Shown here piece by piece: positions 12,001 through 24,000 of a stretch of 64,000 nucleotides of DNA. The position numbers and the translations under genes are program-made. Position 1 is the stretch's first letter. Every line of letters starts with the position of its first letter. This DNA is from Aphrophora alni. Taxonomy: Eukaryota; Arthropoda; Insecta; Hemiptera; Aphrophoridae. The DNA lies in the NCBI GenBank assembly GCA_963513935.1, contig OY740777.1, forward strand, positions 17,331,271 through 17,395,270, in the 5' to 3' direction. Under the pieces are notes generated by a model. It saw only the letters and a program-made list of their open reading frames with translations. It did no database searches and was not told where the DNA came from.

Positions 12001-15000
12001 CACGTTAAGTTGTCACGCTTAGTTTACCTCAAGCAAGTTTTGGTGACCTTCTCATTTCCTGTGGAACAGAATTCCCATACCCTTCTCACTCACCAAGCCT
12101 CACACTACCTGACGCTTACATTTTGGATGCCCAAGGAAGCCATTTTCTGAGAACAGTCACTGACTTACGAGAAAAATTATTATATATCTAAATGTAATGT
12201 ATCAACCTAATTTTAGAGATATGTTTCATAATCTTCATTAACGCTTTGTGTTTTGTACTAAACAGCACATAGAACTTGTTTTTGCAATTAAATAAACAAT
12301 CATGTATATTCTATAATCTAACAACGTTTAATAGTTAAAATGTTGTTTAATCACATTTTCAGTACTGTTTATTTTTGTTATTACTATTTTATAAGAAAAC
12401 AGTTTTTCTTTATGAAATAGAATTTTCTGCAATTAGCCTAATTATAAATAATATTTTCTCAGCTTATATTATAAAAAAATACTATTTTCCTACAGATGGT
12501 GTACAGAGTTGACTTTTTTAAACGATAAATGAAAACAGTTTTCTACCATTTCTGACCTGTTCAGCGGATTTGTTCCCAGTGGAACATCCAAGATCAATGT
12601 TAGTTGTACTCCTGGGAAAGTTCATGCACATTTGATGAAACCTTGAGTAGAATGGATCATCTGGAGGGATTATAATAGGAAAGCAAACTGTAGAACCATT
12701 TTGCTCAATCTGTCCATCCCGACTGCAGCACTGCATGGCTTGAGCCTCTGTAATATTAAATTATAAAATATAATTATTTTCTAAGGTGAATACAGCAACT
12801 TAAAATAAATTAACCTTAATAATATGAACCACATTATTTGCTTTTGTACTCACGTGCTTGTGGAGTTATCAACGCCAATGACATATCATGAGTAACAATC
12901 TGTCCCCATTGCATAGTAGAGAGTGTCCGTACAGTATCAGGATTATGTACATCAGGGAACAATAATGTACTGACTCGACGAGATCCAGGTAACTTAGATC
13001 CATTCACTGATATTGGTGGAGCGTGAACGCCTGAAATCATAAAATAAAGTGTTAGAGTCATTAGAGCACAAACTTATACTGATTAAATTAGGTCCAGATT
13101 AATTGGTCAATGTTATTGAATGGAGTTTGGACTCCTAAATAAACTTACCATCAGCATATTTTGAAGGGAGTAATCGTCTGTAAAGGGTATTAGTCATTCC
13201 TATGGTTGGGTTTATTAAGTTGTTGCATGAGCCATTAATTGTTCGGTATTTTGATTCCTGGCATGGACCTTGGAGTTGAGGTCCACACGTCTGAGGTTCA
13301 GTAGAAAAGTCGTTTAAGCTAGACAGAAACAAAACCTTAATTCAATTATATCTCATAATAAATAGCAGATTAGGCGACCATGATTTGAGTGCATTTGAAT
13401 TATTACTAAACAGCTGTGACTAATTGATTAATTAACCGTGCAAAGCAAACAGATTTAATTCAACATTTATCATTACATTTGTATGTTTGCATTTGTTTAT
13501 TTGTATCTTTGTTTTTGTTCGTTTGTAACTCTGCTCTTCGTATTATTTCTGGAGCATTTCGTTTGAGTCCAGTTTCAAGCTTATTTGCTGAGACTGGTGA
13601 ACCATCTCTTTTTCAACGAAGACAGCAACTACAAATAACATATATCTATAGTCTACACTTCAAATAGTTTCATCTGGCTAAGGAAATCGGTTTTTAAAAT
13701 CCTTTGGCTGAACAATATGAATGTCGTCAAAATTGTACTGCCCTATTTGGCATTAGAACATTAAGAAATTTTGACAATTTGGGACTTGTACTTCCTCCAA
13801 TGAATGAGTATGCTCCATATTTTATTCCTCCATGGTTCATTCAAATCACTCCATATTTTGATTTTTCTCTGTCCAGGTTCATCAAGCACAACACTCCTAA
13901 TATAGTGTATCATCAGGAGTTTCACTATATACTTGATGAATACTCATCTAGTGAAATTATTTTCACCAATGGTTCTAAACTGGACAATAAAGTCGGTTGC
14001 GCATATTATTCATCTGGTCGGACGTATATGTATGGATTACCCTCAGCTTGTAGTGTAAGTTCTGCCGAACTCTTTGCTATTTTGAGAGGCCTTAATACTT
14101 TTCCATCTGATTTCCGTCACTATCTTTTGTGTTCCGATTCCAAAAGTGCTTTACAGTCTTTCCAATATATGTATTCTATGAATCCCTTGGTTGAAGATAT
14201 CTTGTGTTTCATACACAGACTTCAGCTACGGGATGTCGGAGTATCATTTTGCTGGGTATCTGGGCATTGCGGAAACACAAAAGCCGATGAGGCGGCAAAG
14301 GAAGCTACAAGTCAGATATCGTGTTTTTGTATTTGACTGTATCGACAGTTAAAATTATTTTGCGTAGGAAAAGGGAAGAACCGTGATTAAATACAGAATC
14401 TGATAAGCTGAGGGAAGCAAATGTTACTGTCCGTCCGTCAAATTGAATTCATCCATACGTACCAGTCGTCGAGAGGAAGTGGTGGTTACCCTTGTTTGTA
14501 TCGGTCATTCCATACAAACAAAGAACTCCACATTTTAAAATGAATGTAATTGTGATGGCCATAAAAAATAATACTTCAAATGAAAAACAAATTTCATTTG
14601 TTGCCAAAACTTAGCCCGTAGGAAGGTTTACCTGGCCAAAAAATAAACCAAATTGATGGGAGCCATCATGGAATTACCCAACCCCATCATACAATGACAA
14701 GCAGATTCTTAATATAATGTCAAAAGTTGGTTTCTTGGACTGCATAGGAAATGTTATTTTGTATTGATCATACCCAATATACGTACAGTAGAATCCCTCT
14801 TAACCGGTCTAGTCGGGACTGACACCCGGGCCGGTTACCCGTTTGGCCGGTTAATCCGAGGTTCCCGTGAAAAATCGGTTTTCGTTCAAAGAAAGCTTAT
14901 TTAATCAGGTACCGTAGCACTAAGAATTATACAATTAAGATGTTATTGCAACTCTTTTTATTGTACATAAATGTATCGTATATATTATGTTATGTATATT

Positions 15001-18000
15001 ATACATCAAACATGAAAAAATTAAACACTACAAAGCTCTTTTACAAATTCCTGTCTGACAAGTCTTTTGACACATTTAACCGCATCTCAAACAAAACCAA
15101 CACACGTTTCTGAAAACTGAAAAGAAATGTTATATTTTCCATAATGTATACTAAAATGATTCGTGGAAAAAAAGCGGACCATCAAACGTTTTTGCCGCTG
15201 TATGTCTGCTATACCGACGGGTGCCCATGCCGCGGTGTTTTTATGCCGCCGACAATAGGATACCGCTATCGACAAAATCGTTTGACTCGCCGCTGCTTTG
15301 GTGCCGCGGTGTTATTATGCCGCCGACAATGGGATACCGCTATCGAAAAAGTCGTTTGATATTGCCGCCGCTTTGGTGCCGCGGTTTTATGCCGTCGACA
15401 ATGGGATACCGCTATCGACAAAGTCGTTTGATATCACCGCCGCTTTGGTGTTTCAATTACAATATATTTTCGGAAACTCTCATCCAACCAGTACACTACG
15501 ATATAGGCCGGTTAATCCGAGGCCGGTTAACAGAGGTTCTACTGTAGTTTAAAACAGTTGTTACACATGATGTCTGAACCTTGTAATTGTATATCTCTAC
15601 TTTCTTGACGTCTGTTAGGTCCTAATGGGTTCCATATAATTGTATATTAAAAATCTCTCTACTCACTTCTCTCATGCCATTGTCTTGACGCTGGCACGAC
15701 TTGTACGATTTACATATATTTATGAAGGAAACTCCACTCGCTACGGTCATTTTAGTGACTTGGTCCTGCTGGATCTGGTAATTATAAGAGTAATCACATT
15801 TTTTCGGGAAGTCAGGATTTGAAATTACATTTTTGAAGTTCTTTTGAAAAATTTGGTATTTGTCATCATAGAGAGGTGGGGGTGGGTACCATTTCATACA
15901 GAATTGAAATCTGCAGATTTTTATTTAATTTAGTGTGTTATAAGTTCAATAACACACAAGATATAAACAAAAAAACTGTTTAAGGGGAGCCAGTACCATT
16001 CGCAGCCGCCATGTATTTCATATGGGAGAACATGACACCACTTAGGTAACATTATTTCATAAAGTAATTGATGGAATTGACTGAATTTTGCTACTTATCC
16101 ACAGGGCATACATATGTTTCAAGTGATGTACTTTTAGCATTATATCTTTTATACTTACAAAGAAATAAAATAATAAAATTTGTTAAAAATTTAATTTAAT
16201 TTTTTTAAATTATTAAGGTTAAAGATAATAGATTTTAATAAAAGTAGTACATTATATTTAGCAAGGAATAAGAAATAGATCTGCCAAATTTTAAGTTTGT
16301 AGGGCTATTGGTTTTTCAAAAAATGGTACCTAAATATGAAAAAAGTTGACTTACGGTAAATCGAGTTTAAAAGTTTATTGGCACTTATCATTCCTCTAAA
16401 AGTCACCAGGACAGTATTCTTCACATTCACTGTCTTCTCTTTTTATTTTTAACAATCTTCTTCTAACCCTCTTTGTGATAATTGTAAAAAGAGACTTTAC
16501 TTAATTAATGAAGCTATTTAAAAATAAAAAAAATATTTTTTGAACTTGAAGAGTTCTTACGTTATTTATTTAATATTTAAATTGAATTTAATTATTGTTA
16601 ATTGATTAATATTGGGCGCCAGACCTATTGGTCATTATTTATCTAAAAAAAATTGAATTTATTAAATTTATTAACTTTAAAATCTCTGGGGTCGAAAGTT
16701 CTTTCATAAGTGTACTTACAGTGAAATCTGGTATTGTAATGAGAACACTTTGACTGAAATATTAACAAAACACATTTATTAAATAAAATCATACACATAC
16801 ATGAATAATTCAAATATAAAATTATAAATTATACATCCTATTTAATTTTGTTATATTTCCCTTTTAAGAAGGTTTTAATTTCAGACAAAAGAAATCTTGA
16901 CTCTACTTTAAATTTTTTAGTTGCAACTTGTGAAAATTCTTTTACTAAAGAAACAGATTAAAATTATCTGTTTAAATTAATCTTAAATTATTTTTATAAA
17001 AAATTTAGGTCAGTAGACCTTTATGATCCTTACAACAAAATAGTTGTTCAAAAATATTAAATTTATAAAAAATAGTACATTACATATAATAAACTTTACA
17101 TAGTTACACAATATAAATTTCAGTGTTATTTAACACTGGTTACCGTATTATGTTGAAAGAAGTTCATTGTCTTGTGATTTTGCACGTGCTGAGTTGTTCG
17201 ATAATGTTGCATCATTCGTGAACATTGAGTTTTCTATTGTTCGATACCTGCCCATATTAAAATGTTTATTAGTTCGATAGTTCATATAATCTTTTTACTA
17301 TTGTTCATCTACCGACACATTTTATAATGCAATACACGCTAATTGTCTATTGTCTATGTACGTGACGCGTCATTTATTTAACACTTTGTCCTATTAAGCT
17401 AAAACCAATGCTGTTCGTCACACAAAATTACTATATTTCAACGTTCAAACTGTTCTCTTATACACTTCAACATTTTAAGTTCCGTTTTAGAACAATTACT
17501 TGGTATAAAAAACGTCTAATCACTCCTGAACTAAGACTTTCTTAACATTCGACTGACTACAAAATACGTCCATCATCTACTAGCACTGGACTCACACTGT
17601 CTGTTGCCATGAGGCATATTTTACATTCAAAAGCGTTCCTTCCGGCGCTGTTCTCAAATTTTACACACTCCCCGTAAAACACAAAGAATTTACATATATT
17701 ATTAATTAAACTAGATTATACTAAAATTAAACATGGTTATTTATTCTGTTGTCTTGAAAATCTATTTTTCCTTGTAAATGAATCTATTAAATACAATTTA
17801 TGATTTTCACAGCCTCCCCCTCTATTTTCGTTAACCGCTCATTTTCAAACCTATTACAAATTCTGATTTTTCACATTATTACATCTTCTTCTTGTTTTCT
17901 TCCTGAAATTCTTTGTTTGCTTTTTTAATCCTGATTTTGTCAATCTTTTTCAGTCCTTCAACCATGAATTTTCTAGGCCGTATACCCAATATGTCCAAAA

Positions 18001-21000
18001 GATTCACTTTTGAAATTGACCCATTATTAAAACATATAACTGCATCTGTAACTCCTAGTTTCAATGTCTGTAACCCTACAAAAGTGGTTTTTGGTAGCCT
18101 ATTCCAAATTACACTATTTATGCTTTCATTAGGGTTTTGGGTTTTTCCGTGTAGGCAGCGTTTCAGCAAGTCAGGGTTGGACAGGTCTTTGAATACGAGT
18201 TTGATTACCTCCATAAACCTTGTTTTATTTTTTACATACATAAATGTATGTTTGCATATGCAGAGATATATATTTTTTTAAACAGAATTAAAATGAGATT
18301 TTTTTTAGAACTATTTTCAAAAAATCGATATTTTCACCAAAAATTTTCTCCTTAAAATGACAGCTTTTTTGACAATTTCAATTCTATTGTGTAATAGTTA
18401 TAAAAATGTGCCTTTGTCGTACTTGAAGAGTACTTATTTTTATTAAGAAAATATAAAAATGATTTTAAGTTTTATTATTATTTATAAAACTATGCCAAGC
18501 TTTTTATGGGCGCCAGGAAGCGTTAGCTTACCAATTTAGAAAAGAAAGAAGTTAATTGTTATTGTTATTATTAAGATCTCTCAGGGTCGCAAGTCCTTTT
18601 AAAAGTGTACTTCAGTGGTTCTTGGTGAAATAAAAAATCTTATTTTGTTGAACTGAAATTGAACATAATTTATTGAGTTAAGTATTAACATTTATACAAG
18701 TTATACATACATGTTCATAATATATTTCCTACTACTATTTGATATTTCCTTATCTTTTTAACTTTAAAAAGATGCCTTGAAGAGACTTAAATCCTTGTTT
18801 GTGATTCTAAAATTTGTAGTTGCAACTTGAAAAATTATTTATTAAAATGAATAGATTAAGGTTATCTGTTTGTATTATGTTGAATTTACTTTAAATAAAA
18901 TTTTTGTCAGTAGACTTCTATGATTCTCAAAAAAAAAAAAAATAATTATTTAAAAGATTTTAAATTTATAAAAAATAATACATTGAATATAATAAATTTT
19001 ACATAGATAGATAAATTTTGAGTTTCAGTGTTCATTAACACTGATTACCCGTCCGTTGTTGAAGGATATTTCTCCATGATGTCCACGTGCTAAACTGTCC
19101 GTCGGCGTTATATCAATCACATTTTTCGAGCCTTCCATTGTACTCGACTAATGTTCGTGTTTAGATTGTTTATTAACTGTTAGTCCATAAAACACTTCAC
19201 GATTTTTTACGCTTACATGACTTGTCCCACTTTCGCTATTTTAGCGTGTCTAGGCACAAAACACATAGTTATCTTTTGTATGAAAATACGATTGTCTTTT
19301 ATCTATTTTCATATAACACGCTACTGACACTAAACTGTTCTAAAACTCCCTCCTCTATTCAAAACTAATACTGTTTTTTTTCTTTTAAAATACTTGACTA
19401 CATTTTTCCAAACTCTAAGACTGATTTTAAAACATCTTATTACGTCGGATCTCCAATTCTAACTGATCTTTTTACCTCGTGGATTTTCCACTTCCCGCGA
19501 TACAGGGCTCACATTTCTTACCGCACGGACTCCTCATTCAATCTTGCAACGTCTGCGATATTCGTCTCGCCTGACTTAGACACTGTTCAAATAGTTTTGT
19601 TTGACAAATCTCTTGTCTATATTTTTAACGAAACAAAACACTACCTAATTTATTATTACTAATTATGACTAATATTCTATATACATTATTTTATTTAAAT
19701 TTGGAAACCTATATCTTAATTTTATATTCCCTTATTTTAACATTTACCGTTTCCCGGGTTACTTTAAATATTTAAATCTCAATATAACCATTTTTTGGTT
19801 ATTTAGGTTAAAATTACCATTTTTGGTATTACAATTGATGTGAATGTCAATACACGTTCTATATCTTCAGTATATATATATCTTCATATCTATACACATG
19901 TCTATACTATCAGTTCTATATGAACACATAGTCCCCCTATATTGTACAGACGACAAGGACAAGTGACGTATGATATGTCAATAAACATTCTTATGGTTTA
20001 CTGAAGCATGAAACGTGAACATCATTAAAAAATAGAGGTCCAAATTTTTGATAATTACAAAACTTACCCTGTAGTGTATATATTTGCTTAGTATATTTTT
20101 CATGTTTTTGTTTTTGGTTTACGATGGTTACTTATATTTCCATCACCATCTCACAATAACTCATTTTATGTATCTTTAAAATATGTATTAAATGTGTTTT
20201 CTAAAATAATAATTAATACCTAAAAACCAAATTGTGTAATCACAAATTTAAAGATAAAAATACAACAGTATAAAATAATTAAAACTCGGTAATTACTGCA
20301 TTGATTTTAAAATAATTTTTCAGTTCCAGTTAGAATTCAAATCATGTATAATTTTTGTCATTGAACATTTTTATAAAATGTTAAAATATGTCGAAAATTC
20401 ATGCTTCAGAAACGTGAACATCATTAAAAAATAGAGGTCCAAATTTTTTATAATTACAAAACTTACCCTGTAGTGTATATATTTGCTTAGTATATTTTTC
20501 ATGTTTTTGTTTTTGGTTTACGATGGTTACTTATATTTCCATCACCGTCTCACAATAACTCATTTTATGTATCTTTAAAATATGTATTAAATGTGTTTTC
20601 TAAAATAATAAATTATACCTAAAAACCAAATTGTGTAATCACAAATTTAAAGTTAAAAATACAACAGTATAAAATAATTAAAACTCGGTAATTACTGCAT
20701 TGATTTTAAAATAATTTTTCAGTTCCAGTTAGAAGTCAAATCATGTATAAATTTTGTCATTGAACAATTTTATAAAATGTTAAAATATGTCGAAAATTCT
20801 AATTTTAGTATTAACATGCAGACAAACATTTTATAACTTGGGAACTACTGAACCAATTTTCAAACATAGACTAACATCTAACCAGATAACATACCTATCT
20901 AGAAAGGACATTGATACAGCGGCTCTTAATTTATAATCTTATAAACAAATGGAATTTCTTATAAATAACCTCTCAGTTTATGTAGCTCAGTGATGAGCAT

Positions 21001-24000
21001 AATTATTGTAGATATAGTTGGTTAAAATAACTACAATAATAATTTGATTTGATTTGAAGTGTAATGAATCAGCTGTTGTTAAATTTATAAATTTGGATGC
21101 TATGGTAACAGATGTAAATAGTAATAATTTAGATTTAATAAACTTAAAGGTAAAAATTTCTGTAATTTAATAATTTTTCTGTTTTAAGGAAACCATTGCC
21201 TCAGAATTATTTAAAGTGAACTGGCTATATATCCATAAATAATGTTTTGTTTTTTTAATAGTAATGATTTTGTATATAGTGAGTAGTTTACATGGGTTTA
21301 TAATTTTGTCGAACTTGTGAGTGTCTGACTCATAGCGTTCGCTTTACTGTCGTGTCTAGTGACTTGTCTGATTAGTGCTTTGTTGAACTAATATTTTTTT
21401 GGACTATTATCATTACTTAAAATAATTCTAACTTACTTATTGTTGATTGATGATGGATACGACGCTCCATGTTTGACTCTATAACCTACACCATATCTCA
21501 CACCATACCGTCCTACATTGAGTAATGGTAGAGGATGGGCCACAGTAGCTTGGGGGTACGTCATACTAGGTGTTGCATATTCTAAAGAAACAATATTAAA
21601 CAAAAAATGTTTTAGTAGTGTATTTAATCAGATTGGACTCAAAATGGATTTATTTTAAGATTTTAATGTCTTATTTTTTTTTTAATGAAAGAAGCTGGTT
21701 TGTAATTGGAAAGAAAACTCTCCATATAATTATAATTTTTTAACGATTAATTATTGTAAATAATATTACATTTAATAAACTCATAAAAGCTGGCTGGGAC
21801 TCAGTATCAGTTCGGTGAGATTGTATGATAGGAGATGGGTTATTAGTTTGGGGGTTTGTCTGGCAATGGCCTTTTGACCAAAGCCGGACATTCATACCAA
21901 ATCCTTTGGAAACATTTCCATGAAATGTGGCGAGGTTTGCCCATGGGTAAGCATCGCCACATCTATTTAGAGTAGACAGGCGGTTTTCAATCAAATGAAC
22001 GATAGAAGATCATAAAACTGTTGTGTTCTATATCCCCATTGTTGCGAACTATTTAGGTTCATGTAGACCTAGTGCTCGACAAATAAAGTAAAAAATTTGT
22101 CATTTATTAACCAATTGGAAAACATTCCGTTGATGTGTTATAAGACTGATTATAGGTGATATTTGGGCTGATTAACTAAGTTATACTAAGTATTATTAAG
22201 AATGGCGACATTGTCGAAACATTATTTTGTTAAAATCTGTGTTCTATTTGTCGTATTACGATAATATTTTTATCTTTTCCCATAATTATTGTGTAAATAT
22301 TTAAATATTCTTGTTACTTTTGTACATACTATAGGGAAAGATATGTGATGGAACAAAATATTGATGCCGAGTTTATTGTGTTTATTTCCGTTTTGAGGTT
22401 CTCCAAGTCCAAAAAAGTATTTAAAAAATAAATCTTTGTTGTCTGTTGTTGTAATACAGCCCAACCACTAGATATTAATCAAATTTGTTATTTGGACGTT
22501 GAGATTTTTTTCTTTTCATTTTTTGATAAGTAAAAATTTAGAGGTAGAAAAAGTCTGCCATAAAAAGAAAACTCAAAATAGTGTCTGATGATCCTTTAAT
22601 GATTTTAATCATATTTGGTCATGTCATCTAAGGACCCAAACAAAATGTAAAACCAGGTTATTATAAAAAAATCAATTCTACTGATTTTGTTAAAATTTTA
22701 GTGAAATGTCAATATTAACAGGTTGACTACCACTTCTTTTGCATTTACATCACTTATATTATGACATTAAAAATTTAGTCATTATTAAAAAAAATAACAT
22801 TTAAAGAAACTTTCCATATGCATGAGTCATATTTTCAGTTTTTCATCAATTTTGTATGAATATTCTTTTAATTAATTTGTTTACTAATCCAAAATTCAAT
22901 TTGAAACTTGAGAAAAAAAGAATAATATTAGAAAAAAATTTATAAACCTATTATAGTACAAAATATTACCATAGTGTCATTTTCTGCAGCCATTAGTCAC
23001 GAATACCATATGTGGAACTCACAAAAATTATAATAATATATTGTTTTTAATTAGTTTCCTTAGTTCCTGAGAATCGAGAGAAATTTTATATACCACATAT
23101 ATAAAATTTAATTTTGAAATTTTCGGGGCTCCAGGGCCACGTTGCATAAAATCCCTATGGCAGTCAACCTGGTAATGAACCAAACACATGCACAAAATAG
23201 AAAGTAAAACAAAATTTTCAGGAATATATTTAAAAAAACACAAATTAACTTTGATCGCCATCATTAAAAGCTCCATTTTTATCCAATAAAACTTAACTGA
23301 AGACATGTTTATAGCACAAATGAAGGAAGTTAAGTCTTAATAGACGATGTCCATGGTTTATTTTTACTTTTTTATTGACAACTATCGAAATAACAATTTT
23401 GTCAACTATTAGTTTGTATTTGGTTTTGGGAATGGGTGAGTGATAAAGTTTATGCAATGATTTTGTTAAATTTAGAGTGAATTATCACAACTTAATTATT
23501 AGCGAATTAGGGTTAATTATTTTAAAGCTTTGAGAGTTGCAAATGAGTCATGTGGCTTTTTAAATGAAACTAGAATAATGGTTGCGGTACGAACTTTTGC
23601 TTAGTTCTTATGATAAATCTATATTTTTTTAACCTTCTACACAATTCAGTTGGAACATCTGCTCCATTATTTTATTCGTGTTTTTTTTTTTTTTCATAAT
23701 CAGCTGTTTTCATTGATTTAGATTTTATTTTTTGTGACAAATTTGAGCGATTGCAATTATCTTTGTTCAAATATTGAAAGCTAAACTTAAATATAATTAA
23801 AGTTTATTATTTTATAAATAGGCGTTACATTATTTTTAATATTTTGATTTCTTATTATATAAAATAAAAATTTCCCAAGTTAAATTAGGTAGATTTGATT
23901 TTACATATTTTAAAACTTAAAATCTCAATATTTTCCTATCTTACAATTTTTTTGTTCAGTTAGCGTGCTAGACTGTGTCATCTTCAAACATAAGTATGCT

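Larger units (their letters stand above)
16483..19833 (-). mobile_element. Short LTR element with Mutator-like transposase cargo
   Basis: Two direct, diverged repeats (16483-17883 and 18390-19833) share the ordered layout of the LTRs of elements 1 and 2 (GGGCGCCAG near the left end, a CTGGGGTCG/CAGGGTCGCAAGT block, GTGTACTT, and a TTATTACA/TATTACA right end). They bracket only ~506 bp. That interior holds a minus-strand Mutator-like transposase fragment and, just before the 3' LTR in element sense, a perfect-looking polypurine tract. There is no gag or pol. ATTG occurs at 16481-16484 and 19834-19837, which could be a 4-bp target duplication if the first LTR has lost a TG. It lies in intron 2 of gene B, in sense orientation. 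Confidence 0.65.

Noticed and set aside
15144..15552. Overlapping ORFs of 71-108 aa
   Set aside because: They are read through the 72-bp tandem repeats of the pogo-like MITE in three frames; no independent support.
23028..23306. Minus-strand ORF with a hydrophobic, signal-like segment, possible alternative first exon of gene B
   Set aside because: No convincing donor in phase, no similarity recognised, and exon 1 at 24460-24556 already supplies a signal peptide.
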